DNA of 64,000 nt, taken from contig NW_024037063.1 of NCBI RefSeq assembly GCF_015706575.1, positions 11,284,927 to 11,348,926 of the forward strand, given 5' to 3'. The notes below the pieces were generated by a model. That model was not told where the DNA came from and searched no databases. It saw only the letters and a program-made list of their open reading frames with translations. Position 1 is the stretch's first letter. Every line of letters starts with the position of its first letter. This document shows positions 48,534 through 58,320 of this stretch, piece after piece. Position numbers and translations under genes: made by a program. The stretch is from Patiria miniata. Taxonomy: Eukaryota; Echinodermata; Asteroidea; Valvatida; Asterinidae.

Positions 48534-51422
48534 CATCGGGGCGCCTACAGCATACTGCTGCAACGGTGCTCTTCTTGTTCTTGCAGGTGACTTCTTTGTT
48601 GCGCACAGGTTGCATTGTCTCACGGAAGACCTTACATCAGCGCTCAACCCGACCCAATAAAACCTATGGCGCACATTCGCCAATGTTTTCCTCTGTCCCA
48701 AGTGACCTCCAGTCTCACCACCATGGAGTTCCTGTACAATCTCTTCACGGTGTGGCTTGGGTATGATGACTTGATACTTGATTACGTGGCCTTCATCGGA
48801 TTCCCATCTCCTACATAGGAGTCCGTCTCTAACTTCAAGTTGGTCCCAAAGCAACCAGTACGTCTTCACTGCAGGCGATGCTGGCGTCATTTCTGCCCAT
48901 TCTGGCCTCTCACCAGAACCAAGTTTCGCCTTCAGAATCCAACCTAGTGTCTGATCCTCCTGCTGGGCCTTTCCCAATAACTCCTGTGTCACTGTAGGTT
49001 CCATAGTCACGATTCGCACCGTAGGTGAATTTCCTTCTTTTGAAGTCTTCATTGTCTCTTTCTCCTCATGCCCCTCGGCACCTGCTGCCAACTCTTTGCC
49101 CTTTCGGCCACATTGAGTACATGGTCGCCTCGAAAGCCCATCTGCGTTCCCGTGGGACCTTCCAGCACGATGAATTATGGTGAAATCATATTCGCTCACC
49201 ACCTGCAACCAACGGGCGATCTGTCCCTGTGGGTCACGAAAGTTTAACAGCCATCGGAGTGCTCCATGGTCCGTCCGGATGGTGATTTTTCTCCCGTACA
49301 CGTAGGAACGAAATTGTTTCAGGAATACAACTACGGCGAGAAGCTCCCTACGTGTTACACAATAATTTCTTTCTGGCTTGCTAAGGACTCTGCTACCGTA
49401 TGCAATAACCCTTTCCTGACCATCGACGACCTGTGAAAGGACAGCGCCTATACCGACGTTGCTCGCATCTGTGTCGAGTACATAATGTTCCTCTGGACTG
49501 GGATACGCTAAGATAGGTGCTTCCTGTAGAAGTTTCTTCAGCATTTGAAACGCATTCTCGGTCTGGTCGTCCCATTCGAACTGTCTCCCCTTTTCTGTCA
49601 GGCGGTGCAGTGGCCGAGCTATGTCGGCAAACCCTTTCACAAAACGCCTGTAGTATGACGCTAGACCTAAAAAGCTCTGCACCTCAGTAACTGTTGTAGG
49701 TGTAGGCCACTCACGCACTGCCCTGATCTTCTCTGGATCTGTCGCTATGCCTTGACTAGACACAATGTGTCCAAGGTACAAGACCTGCCTCCGAAACAGT
49801 TCACACTTCTTCGGCTTTAACTTCAAACCAGCATCGCGTAGGCGTTGGAACACCACCTTCAAGCGTCTCAGTTCATCCTCCACTGTCTTGGCAAATATGA
49901 TAATGTCGTCGAGGTACACCAGTAGAATGTCCCACTGTAGGCCTGCAAGCACTCGCTCCATCAGCCTCTCAAAGGTCGAGGGCGCATTGCAGAGGCCGAA
50001 TGGCATAACTCGCCAACAGTAGAGACCTCCCCGTACGACAAATGCCGACTTCTGCCGCGCCTCGTCGTCTAACTCCACCTGCCAATATCCTGCAGCTAGG
50101 TCCAAAGTGGAGAACCACTTCGCGCCTTCCAAGGTATCCAATGAGTCGTCGATGCGCGGTATCGGATACGCATCCTTTATCGTCAGGGAATTTAGGCGGC
50201 GGTAATCTATACAAAACCTCCTCGTCCCGTCCTTTTTCTTTACAAGTACAACATTTGCGGCCCAAGGACTGTCACATGGCTCGATTCTTCCATCTTCAAG
50301 AAGACTTTTCACCTGTCGGGTTATTTCTTCTTGCTCCACGGTCGGATATCTTCTGGGCCTTTGCTTTACAGGCACTGCATCACCGGTATTGATGTGGTGC
50401 TTGACCCAGTCTGTACGGCCTATGTCCCGATCTCCCTTAGAGAAGACGTCTTGGTAGTCCCTCAATAACTTCGCGATATCACTATGGTGCTCCTGATCAA
50501 CCTCCGTCTTACACCGATTAAACAGATCAACAAGGTGCTCGGGCACATCTAGTCGGGCCGCTTTTTGTGACTCCACATCTCGTGTGCTTTCAATCTCCTT
50601 CTCACCTACAGGTGTGAGGTAACCCGCCATAGTTCCCCTGTGAACTACACACTCTCTCTTGCCTGGATTGAAAACTCTAACCGGTAACACCTCTTGATCA
50701 GCATCAACTACTGCTCGGGCAACGATCATCCCCTTGTTCGCAATCTCGCTGCGGTCGACTGGCTCTAGAATTCCAAGACCGTTATGCTTCGCTTTTCCAC
50801 TAACATGTCCCTGCAAGATTGCCTCATGTCCAGGTGGCACTCTGGTCGTCCGTCCAACGACTATCCTCGCACAGAATGCTGCTCCATAATCATCGCTGCA
50901 TTTCACCCTTTCTCCATTTACTTTGAGCTCAAGTGTCCTAAAGTTGAGTGACCCGCATGTTGGGTACAAAAAATCCATACCCAGGATTCCATCCATAGAG
51001 TGTAAATTTCCGAAGGTCGCGTACACTGGATGTGTCGTTCTTCCCACCTGTAACTCCACCCAGGCGCTACCTAACGTCACTATCCGCGAACCATCAGCAT
51101 TTTTAATGCACGAACCCTCATTAGAAAGATGAGGCCTATTCTCAGGTGAGATCTTGTGGTAGAGAGTAGATGACAGAAACGTGTCTGTTGCCCCGGTGTC
51201 CACCAGAAGCTTCGCCTGCTGTCCCCTCACCACTGCTGGTACAAACATGCCCCTTTTCACTCTTTCTGCTGTTGCAATTGAATTGGTAATTACACGACCC
51301 TCGTCTACTGGTTTGTCTCGTGGACGACGGTCTTGTGGCCCTCTTCTCCTCCCAGCTTTCCCTCGGGCCCTGGGGTCAGCTGCGATCCGTTTCCCGACCC
51401 GTGTCTCTTTGCTAGCGGCCAT
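48531..51422 (-). CDS. Gypsy pol: protease, RT, RNase H, integrase zinc domain, 963 aa
   Basis: Aspartic protease with LLVDTGA (D75) and GILGMDFL (145-152). RT about 340-570: SPWAANVVLVKKKDG, STLDLAAGYW (catalytic D441), MPFGLCNAPSTF, and YLDD at 503-506. RNase H about 640-765: D652 (TDAS), E693, D718 (RTDHG), D761 (NADGLSR). Integrase N-terminal H2C2: H900, H907, C937, C940. The frame ends in TAG, with the integrase core continuing in phase at once. The ATG at 51422 overlaps the end of the gag zinc knuckle in the -1 frame, so pol is probably made by -1 frameshifting or reinitiation; no obvious slippery heptamer is seen. Enzymes reverse-transcribe and process the element's own RNA. Confidence 0.95.
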   Translation of the reverse strand: MAASKETRVGKRIAADPRARGKAGRRRGPQDRRPRDKPVDEGRVITNSIATAERVKRGMFVPAVVRGQQAKLLVDTGATDTFLSSTLYHKISPENRPHLSNEGSCIKNADGSRIVTLGSAWVELQVGRTTHPVYATFGNLHSMDGILGMDFLYPTCGSLNFRTLELKVNGERVKCSDDYGAAFCARIVVGRTTRVPPGHEAILQGHVSGKAKHNGLGILEPVDRSEIANKGMIVARAVVDADQEVLPVRVFNPGKRECVVHRGTMAGYLTPVGEKEIESTRDVESQKAARLDVPEHLVDLFNRCKTEVDQEHHSDIAKLLRDYQDVFSKGDRDIGRTDWVKHHINTGDAVPVKQRPRRYPTVEQEEITRQVKSLLEDGRIEPCDSPWAANVVLVKKKDGTRRFCIDYRRLNSLTIKDAYPIPRIDDSLDTLEGAKWFSTLDLAAGYWQVELDDEARQKSAFVVRGGLYCWRVMPFGLCNAPSTFERLMERVLAGLQWDILLVYLDDIIIFAKTVEDELRRLKVVFQRLRDAGLKLKPKKCELFRRQVLYLGHIVSSQGIATDPEKIRAVREWPTPTTVTEVQSFLGLASYYRRFVKGFADIARPLHRLTEKGRQFEWDDQTENAFQMLKKLLQEAPILAYPSPEEHYVLDTDASNVGIGAVLSQVVDGQERVIAYGSRVLSKPERNYCVTRRELLAVVVFLKQFRSYVYGRKITIRTDHGALRWLLNFRDPQGQIARWLQVVSEYDFTIIHRAGRSHGNADGLSRRPCTQCGRKGKELAAGAEGHEEKETMKTSKEGNSPTVRIVTMEPTVTQELLGKAQQEDQTLGWILKAKLGSGERPEWAEMTPASPAVKTYWLLWDQLEVRDGLLCRRWESDEGHVIKYQVIIPKPHREEIVQELHGGETGGHLGQRKTLANVRHRFYWVGLSADVRSSVRQCNLCATKKSPARTRRAPLQQYAVGAPM

Positions 51423-51424
51423 TT

Positions 51425-51466
51425 ACAGTCACGAGCGAAATGTCCTTTCCTCTCGCACCTGAAGCA
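51425..51466 (-). other. Gag CCHC zinc knuckle, in a different frame from capsid
   Basis: C-X2-C-X4-H-X4-C motif reading CFRCERKGHFARDC, the nucleocapsid RNA-binding knuckle. It lies +1 relative to the capsid frame, which stops at 51480-51482. The knuckle frame is open back to about 51580, so a small indel lies near 51570. It stays open past the pol start, giving an overlap with pol in -1. Confidence 0.88.
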
Positions 51467-51479
51467 CACAATGTCCTCT

Positions 51480-52313
51480 CTAGGTCGTCTCCTGTAGGAG
51501 GTACTCGGAACGCCTTCTTTGTATGGCCTCTTTGTAAGCTCTTTGTATGGCCTCTGCCATCCGTTTCTGGCTATTTCTTACGAAATCTTCCAGCTTTTCC
51601 ACCGAAGAGTCATTTTGTCCCTCTACTACTCGTGCTTGCTTTGGGTTGCGACTGGGCCTCTGTTGTTCCACCTTGAGGAAACTCTCTGTCGCCATTGCTG
51701 CCCTTATAGCCTCATCGAGTGTCTTTGGCTGTGTCCTGAAGATTCCTTCACGGATGGCCTGGTCCTCTATCGCGTCCGAAAAGTGACCTCTCGCTAGGCG
51801 ATCCTTCCCTTCGTCTGCTATCTCAGGATATGCCAGCGTGGCCAACTCCCTGATTGACTGACCTAGCTCCCTCAGTGTTTCCTTTGGTCCCTGTCGTCTG
51901 CAACGCAGCTCCATCAAGTGGTTTTCCGACAATTGGCCCGGTCCGAATCTCCTCTCCAGCCTGTCTTTTAATTCTTTATACGTCATCGTTTGACTACCAT
52001 CCGGACTGTTTGATAGCACCTTCACCGCTATCCCCTGCAAGCTCGCAGCCAAGAAGACTTTAGCTTGTTCGTCCGTCCACCCGTTAGCGAGTTTGCACGC
52101 TTCAAAATGCTGCCAAAAATCCCTCCATACAGTTTTGCCGTTGTACCGATCTGGTACGATATTAGGTCGCTTCAACTCTGCAGGCGAACGGCCTTCTCTC
52201 TTCACTTCAACCACCGGCTCTCGCCTATCTAGGCTAGACCTGTCCTCGCCTGAAACTTGCTTTTCTGCCTCTGATGCTCTTCCGGCTGCACCTGCTGAGA
52301 AATTTCTCTCCAT
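51480..52313 (-). CDS. Gypsy gag capsid-like region, 277 aa frame
   Basis: Retrotransposon gag domain. A YNGKTVWRDFWQHFEACKLA start (about residue 57) is followed by WTDEQAKVFLAASLQGIA and a C-terminal part with FGPGQLSENHLMELR and SIRELATLAYP, typical of Ty3/Gypsy capsids that multimerise into particles. The frame is open upstream of its ATG to about 52460. It ends at 51480 just before the CCHC knuckle, which is in another frame. The ATG used is therefore arbitrary; it is an internal piece of a frameshifted gag. Confidence 0.85.
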   Translation of the reverse strand: MERNFSAGAAGRASEAEKQVSGEDRSSLDRREPVVEVKREGRSPAELKRPNIVPDRYNGKTVWRDFWQHFEACKLANGWTDEQAKVFLAASLQGIAVKVLSNSPDGSQTMTYKELKDRLERRFGPGQLSENHLMELRCRRQGPKETLRELGQSIRELATLAYPEIADEGKDRLARGHFSDAIEDQAIREGIFRTQPKTLDEAIRAAMATESFLKVEQQRPSRNPKQARVVEGQNDSSVEKLEDFVRNSQKRMAEAIQRAYKEAIQRRRSEYLLQETT

Positions 52314-52401
52314 TGACCACCATTTTTCTGTATCAGCATTACTCTTGATTTCTTGATGGGACGCTTCTACCGATGTCGAAGATGTGACTGGTGTATTTGT
52401 T

Positions 52402-52746
52402 CTACCTGGTTCTGGGTTTTGGCGTAGGTCTGCACCTTGGCATAGGTGTTGACGATGATATCAGGCTACTTGATGCATCTCTTACAGTGTCAAGGTATCT
52501 GAAACTCGTTGTTGGTAACTCCACTTGGGCACCTGCCTCTGCATCCACCTGCCGACTTTCAAGTCGCACCCTTCTCGTCTCCAGTTTGTCTAGCTGTTCA
52601 TGGAGTTGACCCAATTTTGCCCAGAGCCTCTCAGTCTCAACTTCTAGGCGTTGTTGCTCCTCCGCGTACTGGGAAGTTTCAGCCGCGTCCTCGGTCAGTT
52701 CCTCTATTAGTACCGGTCTAGGTTGGTTTGCTTGTTTCTTGTCCAT
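52402..52746 (-). CDS. Gypsy gag N-terminal coiled-coil frame, 114 aa
   Basis: Starts about 110 bases inside the 5' LTR boundary, the expected place for gag. Residues 25-70 are rich in E, L, R and Q with heptad-like leucines, suggesting a coiled coil. The capsid part continues in the +1 frame, with the shift needed between about 52400 and 52460. It is therefore the N-terminal piece of a broken gag and not a separate gene. Confidence 0.7.
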   Translation of the reverse strand: MDKKQANQPRPVLIEELTEDAAETSQYAEEQQRLEVETERLWAKLGQLHEQLDKLETRRVRLESRQVDAEAGAQVELPTTSFRYLDTVRDASSSLISSSTPMPRCRPTPKPRTR

Positions 52747-52838
52747 GACGTACGCCTATCTGGGTGACTCTGTCCTAGGTAGGTGATTGTTTGCTCGTAG
52801 TTCGTGATGGGTTCTGTGTTGTGTAATCCTGGCGCCTA

Positions 52839-52855
52839 TCCCACTTCTGACACCA
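52839..52855 (-). promoter_or_regulatory. Primer-binding site, probably tRNA-Leu
   Basis: Two bases inside the 5' LTR the minus strand reads TGGTGTCAGAAGTGGGA. It is complementary to a tRNA 3' end TCCCACTTCTGACACCA, which I recall as that of metazoan tRNA-Leu (CAA type). Position and TGG start are typical. Confidence 0.75.
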
Positions 52856-52857
52856 TT

Positions 52858-53611
52858 TGTGGCGGTCTTGTGTCGACGATGCCTTGGATATTGCTCTCTG
52901 CCGACCCGACGAGCGGCTGTGGGGAATGCCAGGGGAACAGGTCCGTTTTGGGGCAGTCTACCGCCAGGCGCTCAGGGAACACACTCACTCGCGCTCTCAC
53001 GCAAACCTCACGAACACACTCGGGGAAGGGTTAACGTCCAATGAACAGATCAGACACTCGGGTATTTAGGGCTTCACTGCTTTATTATAACCACTTGGAG
53101 ACCCAATAAGATGCGTCCTACTTAGGTGCGTCCTACTAAGGTGTGTCCTACTTAGGTGTGTCCTACTTAGGGGTGTCCTACTTAGGGGTGTCCTTCTTAA
53201 TTGTAAGAATTGGCCCCTTTCCAATAATCGTCAAGAACTGGAATGCTTCCCGTACCAACCAGATTTCCTAATCCCTACACTCACCGGAACTAGTGCTCTT
53301 CCTGAGTGAGAGACTGACCACAGCTGTACTACACACGCTCCAGCAACTCCAAGTCTCTGAGCGGGAACTGTGCTACGCTTCGCGCCACAATTAACAGCTA
53401 AAGCACACAACGTGAGCAGTGCAATGGGAGAGTGCAATCCATGGACGAGTGAAATGGAAGAGAGTGAGTGCGCGCGCGACACGCGCTTATATACCCGCGC
53501 TGGGTACCAACCAGCCACGCTACTCGCGCGCTGTACAACGGACAGAAGTCCGCGTACCAATCAAATAAACTACGGTGAACCTAGCGCGCCAATATTAACT
53601 GTTCCGCTAGA
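52858..53611 (-). repeat. 5' LTR (right)
   Basis: 754 bases, nearly identical to 44689-45442. Differences seen: CTC versus CAC near 52982 and the last bases (TAGA here, TACA there). A minus-strand TATATAA lies at 53487-53493 in a GC-rich setting, the likely promoter; AATAAA is encoded at 53081-53086. Confidence 0.95.
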
Positions 53612-54440
53612 ATACTATTCCATCAAAAGTGTTTTTAAAAATGTGTAAATAAGACAAAAAATAACAACCACGATTAGTAACCTGTCCAGTGCAGAACATG
53701 TTAATTTGTTTAAAATTGGATGGAAATAGCAGTAATAAATGTCTATGTTCAGTTTTAAAAAGTGTATCTTCTGCTAAAAAGGTACATGTCGGTTTATATC
53801 ACATCTTGTACAGTCTGTCTAGTTTAAAAACAAAAGAAATAGTTTCGTGAGTGTGGTGCCTCATGAGGGGCGGGGCAAGGATGGCTTCTTGGTGGGATGT
53901 CAACAAAAAGATTGATACCTACTTTAAGAAGTTGTGAAGATAGTTTCTGCTGCAATTTGACCAGCCCAGCTCGGCTTCGTTGTCCCGCATGTAAGTGTGA
54001 CCGGCCAGACTTAAATTCCTGTAATTATGCTTTGTCGATGTCTTATATTTTTAGCATAAACGAGCGATGCAAAAGTTGTCGAAGCATTGCGAGCGCCCTC
54101 TTGTGTTTTCCATTGAATATAGCATACTGAGTTGCGTAATTAATTTGCATACGGCATGCAGTGCGAAAAACCTTTTATTCCGTGCAGTGTTGCAAAAGCA
54201 TAAAGCTTCGGACGCACATTCCTTGAATTTTTCGCTAGTTTTCTTGGAGAGTAAGCAAGCATGGGTAGGTCACTTGACTGCTTGTCGTCGCTGCTGCCAG
54301 CCACACCTTATTGCGAGCCAGCTTCATTGAATTTTGCTGTGTTTCGTACGTGGTTTTGCCATGGTTAGCACGCCGCATGTGCATACACATATCGTGTACA
54401 TGCATATCGTGTAGTTTGCCCAAACATCCGGAGGCATAGG
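53612..54440. repeat. Continuation of duplicated 3' flank
   Basis: Matches 17148-17995 directly after the Gypsy insertion, with a 27-base deletion near 54030 relative to 17570. Similarity to that copy ends just past 54420. Confidence 0.88.
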
Positions 54441-55478
54441 TACACAGGCCGAAACTGCTCCGGTAAGTGTTTCAACTTCGTAAATGTTGATGTTATCTTA
54501 AATAGCACATTTTTTATACGATGAATAGTCAAGGTTGAAAGCCAAGTCTGTATGAAAATTGTGCATAATATGACTTGAATTTTCGATACCGAACCTCCTT
54601 GTAATATTGACTGTATACTTGCACATACTTCGATCCTAAATATGTTGAATTATAGGGTCAATGCACTTTATTGAACTCAAATTTGGATAGCGTGAATGGA
54701 AAGATAAATAAGAGAATGTTTTAGCCTGAAATAAACACATGAGACATATAGATGGATGTACGAATACAGAATATTGAATACTCTTTTTATGAGCATTGCT
54801 ATTTAAACAAACAAATGTTAAGAAATAGATGTACTGTATAAAATGCATTGTAAATTCATCAATATAGAATAACTAGGGATGTGTACACATGTACTGTGGA
54901 GATGAAACATTTTGATGGCACTGATGATTATTTAATATTCCTTCATCGAAACAGTTATTAATATTTATGAGATTACTTAATATGTACAGTACTTTTATTA
55001 CAGCTACTACTTGTGGTTCTGTAGTTCCTGAATGTCACAAATAGAAAAACCTTCTCGAGTAGTTCAGTGTATCCTATATCCAGCATCCATAACATTTGGG
55101 TACGTGTATAAAACATTATTGCTTGAAATGTGCCTAAGAAATTGGGGAATTGGAGATTTGGAGATTAATGTTTTGTAAAATTATTGCATAACAAATGCTT
55201 ATAGAGATTATTTCTCCTTGATTAAATTTCATGCCTTTAATATTTTTATGCCTCTCTTAAGAAATATACTTGTAGATTCGCACCAGAAACATTTCTTTAC
55301 AACAAATAAATGGAAATTAAGGTTTATAGAACCGCTAATGCAATTTCTCCTGACGAGAGATAACCAAGGATAAGGAGAGATAGTTATTTCAAATATTTGA
55401 ATGATTGGATTCATATTCATTGTATATTTGTAATGAAATTAAATTAATCTCTATTCTTCTGTTTTCTGTTATTACAGA
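53990..55478. repeat. Repeat unit D, second copy, with intron-like segment
   Basis: Long copy of the D unit. It aligns with 58526-59820 on both sides of a 541-bp segment (54463-55003) that is absent there. Similarity ends after a second TTATTACAG at about 55475. No protein recognised. Confidence 0.75.
54463..55003 (+). other. Intron-like 541-bp GT-AG segment
   Basis: Starts GTAAGTGTTT and ends CTTTTATTACAG. The homologous unit at 59346/59347 joins GCTCCG directly to CTACTGCTTGTGG, exactly where this segment would be spliced out. No target duplication flanks it. Best read as an intron of a non-coding transcript missing from the other copy; an introner-like insertion is possible. Confidence 0.6.
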
Positions 55479-56112
55479 CAGTATTTGGTAAATTTTATTC
55501 TCTTCATGTCCTAATTTCGTTTTAACACTATATGTTGGGATTAGCTAACCCAACGTGGATAAATAAACATGTTTAGGTTGGGGATGAAAGAGGCCCTGTA
55601 AATATATGTTGAGGATTTTCTTTTTAAAATACATGTAAGTGTTTGCCAGATGCTTGGATTTTTTTTTATAGTGAAGGATGGTGTAGTATATGATCATCTT
55701 GAGAAATTAGGTTTCTTGGACCAATTGAGATACATGTAATCTCTATTTCTCTAGCGACATGCTAGAGATGGACCATATTTTTACCATTGTTTTCTCTATC
55801 CCATTATTCCACACTATCTTGCCATTTTAATTAATACTGATATTATGGATGTTTTTAGGCAATGTTTTTTTTGAGAAACAGATAGCCAGATTTTCATTTT
55901 GTTAGGGCTTTCGTATGTCTGATCAATGGCCAAATTGGGAGTTTTAGATTTAAGGTCCATTTAGGTCATTTCATTTCACTAGTCATATACTAGTGGTGGA
56001 CAACCTTATATCGTGCTCTTGACCATGTGTACATATTATCATTGTCCAACTTCATTCTGAAGAACTGGTGAAGGATTTTTTTAAGTAAACATTTCCTGTC
56101 CACTGTCTCACT
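55479..56112. other. AT-rich spacer, nothing recognised
   Basis: Unique AT-rich DNA between the D unit and an inverted-repeat element; no gene, RNA or repeat identified. Confidence 0.5.
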
Positions 56113-56544
56113 CAGTCTAGACATAGAGCAAGGACCCAAGGAGTTCGTTCTCCAAGACTTCAAAAGTAAAATGATGGTCGCCGCGCTCGAAAGCTACAAT
56201 AGAAAGCACCTGGCGCCAGCTTGCTCAGTTGCTCACTACGCTAATCTCGACACAATAGAGATCCGCGCTCACTAAATGACAAAAAAAGGAGTTTGCATGG
56301 CTTCGTAGACAGTACCATGGTAAATACGCGTGCGCAGTTGTCATACATCGCTAAAAATGAATTATTTTGAAGTGTTTGTTCGCAGTTGGATGATACTGTG
56401 GCGAAACAGGGTGCATACAGACTAGTCTAATCTATGAATTATGTATGCGCGCATAGGTCATTAATATTAATGGCGCGCGTAGACCAATCCGCAATGAAAT
56501 ATATGGCGTGACTTGAGCATCAATAATGCATGAACGCGCGTAAG

Positions 56545-56628
56545 CCAATCACCAGCGCGCATTGCCCAAATAGGGGCGCGTATAAAGCGGTGTTTGACAT
56601 CGCCAGGCCTCTTCGTTCCAAGATGGCG
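56545..56628 (+). promoter_or_regulatory. Solo LTR promoter: CCAAT, TATAAA, AAGATGGCG
   Basis: CCAAT at 56545, TATAAA at 56581, a pyrimidine-rich candidate start near 56610 about 30 bases on, and AAGATGGCG (YY1-like) at 56620. The spacing fits a Pol II core promoter. Local CpG-rich composition contrasts with the surrounding AT-rich DNA. Confidence 0.6.
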
Positions 56629-56688
56629 ACGGTGCTGTAAACTGGAGACCTCATTGTGACTCATTCCTGCGATTTTGTGCTAAATCCT

Positions 56689-57496
56689 GAGGGTTATTCA
56701 GGTTTAGGGACAACGTCCGATCCACATACTTGGTGCGACCGGTGAGTTGGTGGAGTCTCTCAGGTTTTGTTATTGACTCAATTAACTGTCTATTATCTTG
56801 GAGAATTGGTGACAAAGATTTAGACTGACTATTTTGTCTGGATTAATTAGTGCTAGAACATAAGGGGCTAGGAGTTGTGGAACTTGGTTTGAGAGGCTAG
56901 TGGGGCTGCGATTCGGTAGTAGATTGCTTGTCGTGGGTTGGACACCATTCGGTGGGGTTTTACGACTGAGGCGATCATTGCCGTAATAGCTTGCCTGACG
57001 AGTTACTCTTTGCCGCGTTCTGAGCACTTGTGAGGGTTACCGGTTTTGTGTGTGTGGGTTATTGCACATAAGGATTATATTGTGTAATCGGGTTGAGGGT
57101 TACCTTTCCTGGGTGAGGGTTATTGGAATTACACAGTTCAACCTGCTTCGACGCTGAGTCAGGTTGAGGGTTACCTTTATTGTGTGAGTTATAGGGACAG
57201 TTCAACCTGTGTGAGGGTTATTAGTGCTACTTCATTATAATTGTATTAGTTAATACACACGGTGCAGTTGACCGCATAAAGTTCATCTTTCTGTTTATAT
57301 TGTTAAGTGGTGCAGTTGACCACGTGTTACGTTAGACTAAGTTACTTCAAAAGGGTGCAGTTGACTCTGGAGGTAACGAGTGAGGGTTACCAGGATCACT
57401 GCGAGTGTTACTCAGGTTCATCGTGAGGGTTACCAGGATCACTACGAGGGTTACCAGGTTCGCTGAGGGTTACCTAGGTCTGTCGTGAGGGTTACC
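56689..57496. repeat. Recurrent GAGGGTTACC motif
   Basis: Eleven GAGGGTTA occurrences (first at 56689, last at 57487), eight of them GAGGGTTACC, irregularly spaced within the LTR downstream of its promoter, some in short tandem with CAGGATCACT. Confidence 0.8.
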
Positions 57497-58320
57497 TGAT
57501 TCACCTTGAGGCCTACTGTCGCTACTTGTGTTGCTCTAGTTCCATTCAATTAATTACTCAGTCACAAAACGGTGGTATATTTCCACCAAACGAACAGCCC
57601 CTAGGCTTAGTCCACCGTTCGTTAATTGTCCCCCCTTTCGTTTGGGTAGCCGCTCACCCGTTCGTTGGGCTAATAAATATTTTTGTGGGATAATAGGTGT
57701 GGGTTGGAGTCCTGGGATAAACAAGATCAGTCCCCTGGGTTCCGCTAGCCCCCCGGTTTCGCCACAATACTGTATATAAAGGTGGTCAACATCACTGGAA
57801 CAATCATTTCATGAAGAACAAAATGCTCTGTACCTTTAGTGTGAAAACATGTGAAATTTTCCAAAAAAACCACATTTCATCAATGATATATTGCCAATTA
57901 AAATGTCTGAAAATACATGAAAACTTATCTGAAAGAAATCCAATTTATCTCCAAATTACAGGGACAGATAACGCTTTTAAGCACCTTCAACTGCACATTG
58001 CTAACTTGAGTTCATAACTCACATCTAACAACTGCGCACTTGTAAAAACCTATCTTGTTGTAAAATATATTTTTCAAAAAGAGCAGCGACGTGACATGAC
58101 TTATTATGCAGCATATAGGGAGGTTCTTGGTTACCAACTAAAAAGGCGGCGACGATCATCGTGTTCAAAGGCCGCTGGCATTCACGCTTTGAATGGTCGA
58201 GGCTTGCGGTCACAGTGCTGTAGCTATAGACATTCCCGAGGGATTGGTATGTTAATGGTCAAAATGTAAATCGCCCAAGAGTTCTGACTCCTTGGGTCCT
58301 TGCTCTATGGTCTAGAGCTG

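Larger units (their letters stand above)
44689..53611 (-). mobile_element. Young Ty3/Gypsy LTR retrotransposon with third ORF
   Basis: An 8.9-kb element on the minus strand: 5' LTR 52858-53611, primer-binding site, gag (in pieces), protease-RT-RNase H, integrase, a third ORF, purine-rich tract, 3' LTR 44689-45442. ATAC flanks it on both sides. The two 754-base LTRs differ at only two positions that I can see, so insertion was very recent. The matching unoccupied site is at 17148-17151. Pol order PR-RT-RH-IN defines Ty3/Gypsy. Two frame breaks in gag and one stop in pol mean this copy should not make a full polyprotein as read. Confidence 0.95.
56397..57766 (+). mobile_element. Solo LTR, 1370 bp, ATAC target duplication
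   Basis: Starts TGTGGCGAAAC and ends GTTTCGCCACA (perfect 11-base inverted ends), with ATAC on both sides (56393-56396, 57767-57770). It contains a promoter-like block, a G-rich repeat region and AATAAA at 57672. No internal element follows, so it is what remains after LTR-LTR recombination. It is not the LTR of the element at 44689-53611 but shares its TGTGGCG start. Confidence 0.82.
56113..58320. mobile_element. Inverted-repeat element hosting a solo LTR
   Basis: The ends are inverted repeats of about 32 bases: CAG.TCTAGA.CATAGAGC followed by AAGGACCCAAGGAGT at 56113-56144, and its complement at 58287-58320. Without the 1370-base LTR nested in it and its 4-base duplicated target, it is about 830 bp and non-coding, as in a non-autonomous DNA transposon. 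I could not find a convincing target duplication. Confidence 0.6.

Noticed and set aside
45201..51797. Many plus-strand frames opposite Gypsy pol and ORF3
   Set aside because: Antisense shadows of long conserved minus-strand coding regions.
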